From positions 153,734,388 to 153,798,387 of the forward strand of contig OY294068.1 in assembly GCA_958510875.1 (NCBI GenBank): a DNA stretch of 64,000 nucleotides, read 5' to 3'. Below the pieces are notes generated by a model, which saw only the letters and a program-made list of their open reading frames with translations, made no database searches and had not been told where the DNA came from. Position numbers and translations under genes: made by a program. Below are positions 23,853-34,948 of the stretch, piece after piece (positions within the stretch are counted from its first letter, which is position 1; each line of letters opens with the position of its first letter). The stretch is from Endomychus coccineus (lineage: Eukaryota; Arthropoda; Insecta; Coleoptera; Endomychidae).

Positions 23853-24577
23853 ACACACGGTCCGGCAGGCCTGACAGTTCTAACTGAACAGTCCGCCTGA
23901 AGGCCTGTCGCCGGATGGACTGACGACCCTCCAAACGTTTAGGTGAATCTGAAATATTTTTCAGTCTCAATTTATTATGGCCTCTACTGATGACGACGTG
24001 TTAGCGCTTTTCGGTTTAGTAGTCGCTTTGGGTAAAGGTACAAAGAATCCCAAAAAAAAACGTGCAGTATGGAGCAAAAAAATCCTCATTGAATCCTCCA
24101 CTTTTTCTGATTCCTTGCGAAAACTACTCCTTAAGTTATTAATTTTTCTGAGAACAGTGGACTTCGTACAAGAAGGATCGATTTCCTTCCATTTTTCTAC
24201 CAATTTCAAATATGCCGCATCTTCCTTATCACGGTCGTGATAGTTTTTCGATTTCACACTCCGCAGACACGGCTCACTATGATAAATCGCGATAAATTCC
24301 TCCAACACCTGTTTTATATTTCGCGCGACATGGTGCAATCACACTAGAACTGTCTGACAGATAGTCCGACAGGCGACCGTGCCATACACACGTTCAGACT
24401 TGTCTTTGATTGCATCAGGCCGGCCGGATAGACGAACATATTTTTGAACTTTTTCCGGCCGCCTGAACAGTCTTAACTGACAGGCCGACCGGAGTATACA
24501 CGTTCAGGCGACAGGCCTTCAGGCGGACTGTTCAGTTAGAACTGACTGGCCTGCCGGACCGTGTGTAGCCGGCTTTA
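23853..24577. mobile_element. Harbinger-like non-autonomous element with TTA target duplication
   Basis: TIRs of about 65 bp begin agccggctacacacggtccg on the left and are mirrored at the right end (..cggaccgtgtgtagccggct). TTA flanks both sides, and the host foldback arm reads straight across as gccttaggat, which confirms the insertion. Three-base TTA duplications and an accompanying Myb/SANT-like gene are hallmarks of PIF/Harbinger. Only the MADF-type ORF remains; no DDE transposase is present. Further copies of the caggcggactgttcag motif form subterminal repeats. Confidence 0.82.
23967..24338 (-). pseudogene. MADF (Myb/SANT-like) DNA-binding protein fragment
   Basis: 124-codon frame. Residues about 11-75 form a MADF domain: VLEEFIAIYHSEPCLRSVKSKNY, then the aromatic/charged middle DKEDAAYLKLVEKWKEI, then the third helix STVLRKINNLRSSFRKE. 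These domains bind DNA, and in Harbinger elements the MADF/Myb-like partner escorts the transposase. The reading changes character after DSMRIFL, where homopolymer A tracts on the plus strand (24051-24060 and 24078-24084) suggest a frameshift that removed the usual ..LWYFDLL continuation. The TIR boundaries lie just outside the ORF. Confidence 0.78.
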
Positions 24578-24680
24578 GGATGGAAGATTCGGTCTGTGAG
24601 ATGAATTGATCATTGAACTGTCCTTCAATAATAAACCATAGAAACATCATGTTGTCACCCAGTTCTGCCAAATCACTCCA

Positions 24681-25605
24681 GCGAAATTCGAATGACTGGC
24701 GAAGTTTGAACTTGAATGTTAGCTCTAAAATTAAATTGTTACAATTCATTAAAAAAGAATGAGATTGTAGTCATTTTTGTACAATTGAGGAATTTGTATC
24801 CTTTTGACATTTTCTATTATGGTAAAATGTCACTCGTAGTCGAATTATGAATTATCTTTTTGCCACACAAAAACAATTTCATTTGACATAAACATAACAT
24901 ATTTATATGTTTCGAAGTTATTTGTAAATGACATTTTATACATATTATGTAATTTTAATTACAAATTGTAAAATGACACCCTAGAATGGTGGCCTGTTTC
25001 CTTCGCCACCTCCCATTAACTATTCTGAACAGTTCACATTCCTTTTAACCTCTCTAATGAATATTTCTGCTTCAATGCTCATTTCTGGGTGATAAAATAA
25101 TCAGTTTCATGGATTATATTAAAACATTAAGACTCGGAAGAGCTTTTTATGGTTCAAGTTTCTGTATTTTGAAACTCTGTAAACTGTGTCTCATTGGAGC
25201 ATTTAATTTATTGACACATATTAGATATGTATCTATTGTACATTTTATACTATTAAGTTGTGAGGATAACAAGTGGAATAAGTTGAAAGTCATCTTTGAA
25301 AAGATCCGATCTTTTCGATTGTATCGATAACGTGTTAATGGAACGCTTTCGAATCGATTTAACAGTCACGGCTTCTTAATAGGTATACAAATTGGATATA
25401 ACTTAATCTCAAAACTGCTCAGTATAATGCAAGACTAACAAAATCTTGCGATTTCCACATGTACTGTCTATAGGCTTACAAAGTGAATTAATTATAATTA
25501 ATATTGTACATGATGTTTCTAATATATTATGCAAAGCATTTCAATAGGCGAAGACATATGTTCCAGAGTACTTACCCCTTAATAAGCTGGAGTTGCAATC
25601 TTTTT
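24681..25605. other. Intergenic DNA
   Basis: A+T rich; the 73-codon frame at 25109-25330 has no recognisable motif. Confidence 0.4.
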
Positions 25606-27716
25606 TTCAGTCTTTACAAATCTTAGATATTATATATACATACATGAATAGCACATGGTATACAAACCTCTGTTCTGTCGATGACTCCAACACTTAAGAG
25701 AGACAGAAGACCTATTTCAGCCTGGTATTAGACAGAGATGAAGATCATTCTGACCACGTGACAAGTGGCATGAACGTGCATAATTTAATTTGTTTTATAT
25801 GGAGCACTTTACGAATTTCATGAATTATCAAGTTATAATCCTATTTGAACGGTTTTTATGATCCAGCAACAATACATAATAGTATTATGTACAAAATCAC
25901 ATTAAAGATATATAAATGAATATCGCATATTTTGAATCTAGTCATATTTCCATGAAGCACCCATATGCAACTTATTCTGTATTTCATCAACGGAAAACTT
26001 TAGTATGTAACTGAAACTACTCTACCCCACGTTAAATGACATATTTAGTTATCAACAGCTTCAATTATTAATTAATACATATCTGATACTACAGTATCAT
26101 TACCATACATGACCTAATAAATAAAACAACATCTTTCACAATGTCGTGAAGATTTAGTTATAATATGGAAATCAAGTAACATATACATATTCAAAATTAA
26201 GTAAGCTATAGAAGAAATATATCTATAAATATCAAAATGCTCAAATAATTAGACAGAAATAATATAGCTATTTCTTGGAGTGGTTCGAAAAAAAAGAAGT
26301 ATGTCATTTATCAAAATTATTAATCTAATTCTGCTACCATATAACCCAAACCTGGATTTTTCCAGAGCCAGACATTGAATCCGATTGTGCCTCAAGATGC
26401 TAAATATAAAGAAGAAGAACTGGAAATTACATAAATGAACAGTTATGGTTATTCAGTGGTGAACTTCTGGTATTGTGGCTAGTCGCAGATGCTAAATCGC
26501 TAGCTTACTTTTTGTGTTATAATAATAAACATTAGCAAAATATTCCAGTTTCTAAAGAAAATAAAAGTGATATAAACAGGGTTTTAGTTTTTCAGATTTT
26601 TTTAACCTTTACATTCATTCTACGATTCCTTGTAGTCAAGAATTTGATTACTATTTTTTGCTTATCAATAGTATGCTTCGCAATTTGAGAAATTATATTC
26701 ATGTTAGGGCATGGTGGTATAGGACAGAAAAGATCAAAATGTTATAAATCTACTAAGTATATAATCAACCAACTTTCTGGTTCATTTACAGGTTATTCTT
26801 CATTAATCCCTCACAACAAATAATGTTTGCATCATCACTAGTAAAAACATAATAATAACAACATATACCCAGCTAAAAATTATGACAAATTCATATTGTT
26901 TACTGATTTCAAAATTCTCTGGGTTTCACCTTACGTTTAAAGACATTCGGCGGAAAATTTAAAATACTAGGAGGAGCTACATGATCTTTTACTGATTTCT
27001 TTCCAAATGAATACACGAGATCATTTTCTGTAAAGTGTTCACTACAAAGATGATAATTCTTGTTGGGCAGGAAGTTTTTTCTCTTCATTGCTATAACACA
27101 TTTTTGTTTCAATTTTCATTTGAAGAAAAACTGAAATCAACAGTAATTATTACACTATTAGTTTCTATTTTCGATTGTGAATAGTCGATAAAAAATTGTA
27201 CTTCTAAAGTCTACGTTTTAATTACATTATTGTGAATTAAGTATCTACTACCACTATCCAGTATCTACTAAACTTGTAAATACCAGTGAAAATTAGGTCC
27301 TCCTTTCTGATACCGATTTGTACATCCAAATGCGGAACACGATTTCACCATTGTTATATCTTAGATTTATTAAAAGTATCCAAGAAGACTAATTAATCAT
27401 CCACTTCACTATTATAACCTTATTGTCGTCGAAGAGTTATTACACAATATCATTTGATAAAATGAAACACAGCCAAACAACTAATCACAACTAAAAAACA
27501 AAACACTAAAGAAGTTTTCTGTATCAAAATATTGCTATTTTCTTTCGAAAACAACATGATATGATAAATTACAGTAACATGTACTCTTATGGCTAGAGCG
27601 ATGTTTTGCCACTTGTCAGCTGTTCCTTATGTTGGAGTCAATGAAAATCTCTGATGCGCTATCCATGCATGTATATATAATATCTATGGGACGGACACAA
27701 TCTTAAACCTAAAAAA
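25606..27716. repeat. Inverted repeat pair bracketing a THAP-domain fragment
   Basis: 25606-25783 and the reverse complement of 27595-27716 share tagatattatatatacat(a/g)catg, atagc(a/g)ca, gactccaaca and gacaagtggca in the same order. In each arm a polypyrimidine run ending in (c/t)ag stands just outside, as in a splice acceptor. The interior is A+T rich and contains the THAP fragment. This could be a THAP/P-type transposon derivative or an inverted duplication of an exon. Confidence 0.55.
26909..27112 (-). pseudogene. THAP-type zinc-finger fragment
   Basis: The frame reads ..AMKRKNFLPNKNYHLCSEHF followed by TENDLVY and VKDHVAPPSIL. LCSEHF is the C-terminal Cys-x2-His half of the C2CH THAP finger, and VAPPSIL corresponds to the closing AVPTIF-type box. 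The N-terminal Cys pair is not in the same frame. A potential splice acceptor (tgttatag before CAATGAAG, near 27083) suggests that the first half lies in another exon upstream on this strand. THAP fingers bind DNA and occur in host regulators and in P-element transposases. The stop follows KVKPREF. Pseudogene or genuine exon cannot be decided here. Confidence 0.65.
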
Positions 27717-28550
27717 AGAAATTACGTTAGATTCTATTAAATTTAGATTATTAAAACAATACCCTACTTCTACCACAGTTAAGAACAATTTACCCAGCGC
27801 TGCTACAAACTCACCTTATGTATATGGGATTGTTACTTGGAGAGGCGTACTTAATGTACACAAGCATGGCCTGTAAATTTTACAAAAATAAGTATAATTC
27901 TAGAGAAAAGCGATTTATATTCTTCAAATCAACTTCCAAAAACGCCGGGTTGCTAGATATAAGACAACTATTTTTTCATACTTGTGTTTGCAATACTAGC
28001 CAACGATATTATTCTAATGTCTAAATAATGAATATGATAAAAACAATAAAATAATATGAGAGGTGTCTGAAGTTATATAACCACCACCATCAACGCTGTT
28101 GGTTATATATATGAGCTACATGTTTAAATTCCATTAAAAAACAAATGGAATAAAATCAAATTCAATGACGAATTAAAAACAAATATAATCCATGATTTAT
28201 GCTATTAACTCTAATACTTAATATCTTATTTAGTTATGAAATTAATTTATAATATGCTCCAGCTATTAACTCTAAATCTCTTTTCTTATTTTAGTTATTA
28301 AATTAATACGTTCATTCGATTTTTTGTTTGTTCTCTATTAAATACATAATATAATGGTAACTATATATTATTATAACTTGTAATTGACAAATTTTTATTA
28401 ATAATTAAATTGTCATATCTGACATTCTCCATCTTGGCACCATTTTATATAAGTATATATCAATTCTCTGCGATAAATTGACAATTTAGAATTTGATCGA
28501 CATGACGGCGCCAAATGGTATCATCATCAATTAAAAGTTTATAATGTAAT
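27717..28550. other. A+T-rich intergenic DNA
   Basis: No gene or element recognised. Confidence 0.4.
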
Positions 28551-28619
28551 TTAGGAATGAAAAATGGAAATTTGGAAAAGTAGATATCACTTTTCCAAAT
28601 TTCCATTGTTCATTCCTAA
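28551..28619. repeat. 69-bp near-perfect hairpin
   Basis: 31-nt arms (28551-28581 and 28589-28619) pair at 30 of 31 positions around a 7-nt loop agatatc. Size and pairing are compatible with a pre-miRNA-like stem or with a very short palindromic element. Transcription cannot be judged from sequence. Confidence 0.6.
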
Positions 28620-29729
28620 TATCACTCTAACTTCTACCTTGTATCCTGTTCCCAACGTTAAATGTCCTACATTTTTTATTCGTCATTTCTGTAATTTATT
28701 TCTCAATTTTCTTCCAAACATCAATTCATATGCATTATTGCCTGTAGAAATATGAGTCCTACGAAGATAAATTAACAGTTACCACAATGTTCACAAAAGC
28801 ACAAGTACTTTGAAGAACATTCATGGAACCAGAACCGCATCTATTAGATTTAATTCAGTCATACGACTATCGACATCCTAAGCATTCAGCATTATTATCT
28901 TCTTAAACATTATCAGATTTTTAGTATTGAAAATCAGACAAATCTTCGTCTGATGATGAGGTGTCGGTTAGTTGGTTGAGATTTGGTTGACTTGTATATT
29001 TGATTTTTTGTTAGGTACATTTTATGCTTTCAAAGTTTTGCTCTTTTTGGTTTCCTTACCTCTAAGCTTCTTCGCTACTCAATATCTGTACTTGTTTACT
29101 TCCCCTTCTCGTTTGATCAACAGAAGATGGTATATAAGGCACTGGTTTTTATTTATTATAGTACGAGGACAATTCAAAAATGTTTGATTGTTAGAATTTT
29201 TGAAATAACTGATATTACCTCTATAATTTATTTTCGAATACTTATAATAATTGAATATAACTATATGTCAATGTTGATGTGGTAACTGAGCATGAATTAT
29301 ATTAATTAAAATTATAAGACGAAGTTTTCCCGTTTGTTGAAACTACTATTGCATTTTTCTGAGCAAATCTGTTCAAAGTAACGTATTCAAAGTTTCGTGT
29401 GCCTGATCTGGTATTCTCATATCAAAGATTTGAATGCCAAAACATGCAATATAATTATGTGTTGTAGAATTTCAGAACACAATGGATGTTTTGCATGGAT
29501 CCAGTTCCTGTGTAGGGCTTTCCAGCATTTCATCACCACTGTTCTGGAAAATTATTTGTGTTGTTTTGTACAAATCTCATTTTTATTACATGTTTCATTT
29601 ACAATAACTGAAAATGGCCAGTAAACTTCATGGCCAAAGTTTAACTTGTACCTACACGATTTGCTCAATTTGGAGTAAGCTTAGCGATGTTGGGAGTTGA
29701 GGCATTATCTTTGCCCGGCTCCTGTTTGA
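28620..29729. other. A+T-rich intergenic DNA
   Basis: Several short ORFs without motifs (28972-29187, 29397-29624). Nothing recognised. Confidence 0.4.
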
Positions 29730-29915
29730 ACTTCACTTCACTGCTCTATAGATTGCTGTACGAACTCCTCCATTTCACGGCTTTAGACTGTTGAACACTG
29801 CTTCACTCCACTGCTGTATGAGCTCCTTCACTTCACTTCTTTACAAACTGCTTCACTTCACTGCTTTAGACCTTTAAGCACTAACTTTATGAACTACTTC
29901 ACTGAAGTGCTTTTA
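29730..29915. repeat. Short tandem-like repeats of ctgcttcacttcactgcttta
   Basis: The phrase (c/a)ttcactt/ccactgct recurs at roughly 35-50 bp steps at about 29735, 29800, 29835, 29850 and 29895, with intervening tagactgtt / gaactcctcc segments. A degenerate minisatellite. Confidence 0.6.
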
Positions 29916-30069
29916 CACCCTATATTGTCTTTAAATATTGCACAGAATTATTCACTTTATCAAACTTTGACTTTTAAGATAAACTTCAACTGAAACATTA
30001 ACACATTTACACTTAACAAACTAAACTTTCAAATTTCACCAATTTCAAAAATATTTGATCTTGCTTACC

Positions 30070-30840
30070 TTATACTATCCCTATCATCATTGATCCCTAA
30101 ATTCATAAACAATGAAGGGATATCCTTTCGATGAAACCCAACTTCTTTGTCCCACCAACGTTGTATTTCTTCTCTAGGGTGTCGAATAGATTTTGCCTAT
30201 ATTTCTGGTGTACCTTTTGTAGAGACTCGTTCCACATAGCCACATATTTTTCTGCCGAACTACCATCATTACCAACGTGATCCCTGTAGTAGCTCTTCGT
30301 TATACCCTAGATATGTTCAATAGGGTTAACATGCAATGGTAAGGAGACGGAAGGAGCACTTGATGCCTTTATATTTCCGCTAACGCTACTTATACTATTT
30401 CTGGTTCATTTTTTGTACCAATCCAAACAACTGTGGTTTTCACACTTTTAGTGCTTGATCCTTGCCAGGAATAACCGAAAGTATTATCTTTGAAGATACA
30501 TGTTTCGTCGAGATATAAACAAATTCAGATACATCTTCTTTTTTAGTTATATATACTGATGTAAAAAATGTAGGTACATATTTTATTATAGTGGCAGCTA
30601 ACTTCATTAACCCACGTCGTGGATCATCCTTACTGTATTTGAAACGCATGTTTTTCAAAACTTTCCAAAGCGATGATTTGCCAACAGTAAATTTTTCACG
30701 TTTTTAGTTTAGTATGATTAAAGTTATATGTTTCTTGTTTGTGAACATATCATAAGTAACATGCCGAATTGCATTCCGGTCAAAATCATCTACAGTTGCA
30801 ACAACTTTATCTCGTGACCCACGACGTAAATGTAGGTACC
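30070..30840 (-). pseudogene. IS630/Tc1-like DDE transposase relic with internal deletion
   Basis: Read leftward: RRGSRDKVVATVDDFDRNAIRHVTYDMF (N-terminal HTH region), a frameshift, GKSSLWKVLKNMRFKYSKDDPRRGLM, and then, after a one-base shift, LDETCIFKDNTFGYSWQGSS with the first catalytic Asp. The central catalytic block (the DNAPYH-type segment) is absent. The frame resumes at NPIEHI..ITKSYYRDHVGNDG and the tail KYVAMWNESLQKV..FDTLEKKY. This is the insect family whose intact members end in the NPIE..W block. Deletion and frameshifts make it inactive. Confidence 0.82.
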
Positions 30841-31880
30841 TACAAATACAGTCATGTTTCTGTACTTTTAGAGTTTAATTCTATTAAAATTCAGCATCAT
30901 AACCTATATATGAACTGTCAAGTCAATTCAAGAAACCAACAGTTTATATCGCCAACTCTGTAACATGTTGCCAACTGTTGAAATGAAATATACCTAGTTT
31001 GACGAAGCGCGGCACTTACTTGGTTGTAAAAGTAAACAAGTATGACATGAATGTTTGTTATCGTGAACAACGTTTACAAAAAATATGCACTAAAGACTGC
31101 TGTCGTAGTTCTCCTGAAAGAAGCAGTTTGGCAATCTGTGATCTCAATTGGAAACCAGAGAAGGATTAAGCTTACGAATACGATTATAAAGAAATCAAAG
31201 TTGTGAGAATGAATTTCATGCTTCATGGAGATTGTTTGGAATTAAATTCTTGTCTTCCAAGAACAATTGTTTTCATGATATTGAAGAAATAAATCTAACA
31301 AAAGATGTGAGGACGTTTTGTTTTCAGCGAACGTGCCGCCGGGCTCACCGGAAGTCTTTGTTGTTTGTGTTCAATGTTTTCACCCTTGCTTGTAGAGTAG
31401 CACGTTTTAGTTTCGATCGACGTCTACGACGCCCCGATGCTTCTTTGTCCAGTATAACAGGTGTTTGGAGGGGACGAGAGCTTTTCCCTTGTAACCAACA
31501 ACCACCGGTGGGTGACATTTGAACTGTATATGAAAATATGACAGGAATTTATATTTTACCAGAATCAAATGAAGCTAAATTGATAAAACCAATGCTTGTT
31601 CGTGGATAGTTTGGGTTGTTTTGAGCTGAGCACATTACTTTTTCATAGACATTTATAAAAAGAAAGAATCCTACAGTATGCTGTAATGGAACTTTGTAAT
31701 TTCAATCCTCGGATAGTAGAATAATATTAATTTGATGTGAATTAACTGAAAACCAACACACTACCATCTATATAATACGTATTTTATCATTAATTTATTT
31801 AATACTATGTGTAGTTGAAGATTATGCAATTTATAATATCGTCTTCAAAAATAGTATGAAATCAAACCGGTGTTTGATTT
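30841..31880. other. Intergenic DNA with one unexplained G+C-richer patch
   Basis: A patch at about 31325-31510 is G+C richer than the background and open on the plus strand (part of a 96-codon frame starting at 31232), but I recognise no domain. Otherwise A+T rich. Confidence 0.35.
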
Positions 31881-32958
31881 CGTAAGGGTTGAGCTAAGTG
31901 GACACGGCCTCCCATTCACCCCTGAACGCTAAATTAACCCTATTTTCACCCTCTTTCCTAAGATAACTTTGAATTTATAAAAAAATTAAAATCAAGCCTC
32001 CAAACACGAATCCGAGGTAATTTTCCGGGAAAACTCATTCAATGGGCTAGAAATTAGGGAAATTCCATCATTTTCATACAAAATTGCTCATTGTTCACGC
32101 GATTATCGTTTTATACATCAATGATGTAGGCAGTCGTGTTATTTGATCCAAAGTAGACCAAAACTTGAAAAATCTGCGGAAAACTGTGGAAAATCTGGAA
32201 AGAAAATCTTTTCACATCATTGAAATGATCGTGTGATAAGTCGCTATAGGGGTTTTTGTGGTCGATAATTACGAATTTGACAACAAAAACGTTTGAAAAT
32301 AACATTGGGATCATGTGGAAAATGAAGGAACATTGATAAAATACTAGCATCTTTGTTTCAATGTAACTGTTTATTTGAAGCTACAATATAAAAATTTGTA
32401 ATTTTCTTCGATTTTTCGGAATTTTCAAACAGTTTTTTTTTTACATTACTTTTAATTTTTGTAATTAACACGCACATCGAAAACACAAATACTAATCAAC
32501 ACCACACTTGAAAAATTACAAAAAAATAAGATTTCTTAAAAACTTTTCTTCGTTTTTCCAGAAATTGTTATTTTTCAATTTTTTAATTATTAAATTCTTT
32601 ATCAGCGACCTCACTTATCACATGATAATTTCAATGACGTGTGAAGATTTTCTTTTCAGGTTTTCCACAGTTTTCAGCACATTTCCTAGTTTTGGTCTAC
32701 TTTGGATCGAATTACGCGAGTTATATGTTTAAAACCATAATCGCGTGAAAAATGAGCAATTTTGCATGAAAATGACGAAATGTCTCTGATTTTCAGCCCA
32801 TTGGATGAGTTTCCCGGGAAAATGACCTCGTATTCATGTTTAGCGACCCAAAAAACCCATTTTTTAAATAAATTCAAAGTTAGGGTGAAAATAAGGTTAA
32901 TTTAGCGTTAAGATGTGAAGTGGACACGACCTCCCTGTCCACTTAGCTCAACCCTCAC
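31881..32958. mobile_element. Foldback element, family B (about 380-bp arms)
   Basis: Left cgtaagggttgagctaagtgg and right ccacttagctcaaccctcacg are mirror ends. Pairing continues inward (ttaaccctattttcaccct, tcccgggaaaa region, tttggtctactttggatc, tcacatgat) to a spacer near 32270-32600. No coding sequence; ORFs inside are arm artefacts. Confidence 0.82.
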
Positions 32959-33048
32959 GAATGATTCAAATCGGCCACAGAACATAATGCAAAACAAATT
33001 TCTTTATACGTTTTTTTTAGAAGTTTCCCAGTTTATCGACTGGACTAT

Positions 33049-33128
33049 TAGTAGTGCAGTAGGCATCAAGTCGAGCTATTGGGACGCGGAATCCATCCGG
33101 AACCAAGATTTTTCACTAGTAGTGCAGT
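33049..33128 (+). mobile_element. 56-bp PLE end fragment with 12-bp TSD
   Basis: Insert 33061-33116 reads a-ggcatcaagtcgagctatt..gcggaatccatccgg..ccaagatttttcac, matching the outer 53 bp of the PLE repeat at 46774-46826. It is flanked by the direct repeat tagtagtgcagt at 33049-33060 and 33117-33128. Its first PLE base is the base directly after the predicted hammerhead cleavage site (GTC/GGCA) in that PLE repeat. Confidence 0.85.
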
Positions 33129-33765
33129 CAAATGGGTATTTGAGGTCGAAATCCTTGAGAAATGGACCGATTTTGATGGGACAGAGTGCATTCTCTTAGG
33201 AATTTTATCAGAAACAAAGTCTACTTCGTCTGAAGTTGCGCAAATTGTTAATATTGCTTATAAACAATAAATAAACAATGTAATTAGCTCATTTTTGAGA
33301 CTGCATAAAAATTTCTAAAAAATGCAAAATTTGACCGTTTTTGATCGGATAAAGACTATTTTTGTTATGAGCAATTTATTTATTAACAAAATAGATGCAT
33401 TCGACCAAAACTCCGACTTTAGGGTTTTCGAATAATTTTGGTATTCTGAGTTCGATTTTATCGTCAATATCGTCGAATGTATACCCACAAATTTCTTAAT
33501 TTGTTATAAACCGATTATATTTATTAATAAATATACGAATTTGACCAAAATGACAAGTTTATAGTCGTTGTCGGATAATGTTGACCTCCTGAATAGGATT
33601 TTATTGCTATTACGGTCTTCAAATGCATACATCAATTTATGAATTGTTATAAGCAAATTATTTATTAACAGATAGAGAAAAAAAGAAATGTGAAATTTGT
33701 ATTCATTTTTACATAATATGCACACTCAGAACTTGATTTTTTTTGACAAAATTTTTGAAATCTAT
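33117..33765 (+). mobile_element. Half of a foldback element, family C
   Basis: Runs parallel to the left arm plus central loop of the family C element at 45390-47745: gtgcagtcaaatgggtattt, gacagagtgcattctctt, tttgaccgtttttgatcgga, attttggtattctgagttcg, cacactcagaacttga. The mirror arm is missing, so this copy is truncated at about 33765. Confidence 0.8.
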
Positions 33766-33838
33766 TAAGTCTTAATGTGGTAGAATAATGACATGCCACT
33801 AATTTTAAATAATTGTTTTCCCATAAAAGCTTTCCCAT

Positions 33839-34948
33839 TGTAACGTGTAAATTCCCCTTTACGGCTTAGAAATGGCCGCTGTAGGACAATCGGTTAACCC
33901 CTGTGACGTCAGCTATGCTAGACCGTATATTCGGTATATTCTAAGAGTGATGGTCCGTATATTCTGAGAGTCATGGACCGTACCTATATTCTAAGGGTCT
34001 TGGTTGCTCGGTGTCAGTTACCGCTTCTCTTTCGAGGGTGTTCTGTGAGACGCCGGAAAGGAAGAGAAAATGTTACTTCTGGTCAATTCGTTCGAGTGGA
34101 AAGTCGATTGCTAGGTTATTTCAACAGGGAGGTGATACCAAGCGTGTGTTTGGAACCAAATTCTGGGAATATCCTTCCGTTGAAAACAAAGATATCAATC
34201 ACCAATTCGGATGGGAATATTTGAAGTTAATTGGGTAGTTGATATACCTTCGGGGATTTACACTTAGTTTTCGACGTGTCTGGCTGTCAAACGGAAGTAA
34301 AAGTTGTCTTATTTGAAGAAAAACCCTATCATGTTAGACGTAAATATCTTTGTAATTTCATTTGATTTATTCACTAAATTCAGGAATTAATTGCCTTCAT
34401 AGGTGGTATCTGACAAAACATAACCTAGTTCTAATTTGTTAACAATTGTTGTGTATTTTGTTCATGTCTGTCTGCTGACGACAATAGAACAATAGAGTTT
34501 GAACATTTCGTGATTTCAGAGTTCTACTTTTTCTTCTTCTTCCCTATATTTTTGTCTATGTTGTGGAAAGTTCAACAAGAAGTGTGTTGAGGATTGTTTG
34601 GAATCTGCTGTGGAGAGATCACTTAGGAGTCGCTGATTTATTTGTGCTGTACAATCGTGGAAACGATATTACAATTGTGACAGGGACCCCTACATGAAGT
34701 AGAAGTAATTAATCATCACCAAGCAAATACAACATCAACTCTCACCAGGTCAGATTATCGATTGTGGTTTTGTGTAACAATTTTCATAATCATTGAGTAT
34801 TGTATATTATGTAAATTCAATCAACTGTTTGTTCACTTGTTTAAATGATTTAAGTGACTAATTTCATCCATATTTTCTAATCATTCGTTCATATCTCATT
34901 AATATAAGTTTGTCATAAATTATATCAATATTAGTATTTCAAAGTAAA
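33839..34948 (+). mobile_element. Truncated LTR of the family found at 51385-52589
   Basis: Begins tgtaacgtgtaaattcc and follows the reverse complement of 52589-51385 with moderate divergence (shared: ctagaccgtatattc, ttctgggaatat, gttgatttgtgctgtacaat-type segments, catcaactctcaccaggtcag). Similarity fades after about 34948, so the last 100-250 bp of the LTR are missing. Open frames at 33973-34238 are within the LTR and are not genes. Confidence 0.8.

Larger units (their letters stand above)
21581..24680. mobile_element. Foldback element, family A, copy 3, carrying three inserted elements
   Basis: The left arm (21581 to about 21957) begins tatagtctaggagctggagcgat as in copies 1 and 2. The right arm (about 23343-23852 and 24578-24680) is its inverted partner and lacks the last dozen bases. 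Sequence divergence from copies 1 and 2 is larger than between those two. The interior is swollen to 3.1 kb by three insertions listed separately (21990-22938, 23011-23342, 23853-24577), the last one splitting the right arm cleanly. Confidence 0.82.

Noticed and set aside
31066..31208. Plus-strand stretch reading YKKYALKTAVVVLLKEAV, perhaps a psq-type helix-turn-helix
   Set aside because: Too short and not supported by following transposase motifs.
33973..34238. Two overlapping open frames that look G+C richer and gene-like
   Set aside because: They lie inside an LTR whose other copy (51385-52589) shows no conserved frame.
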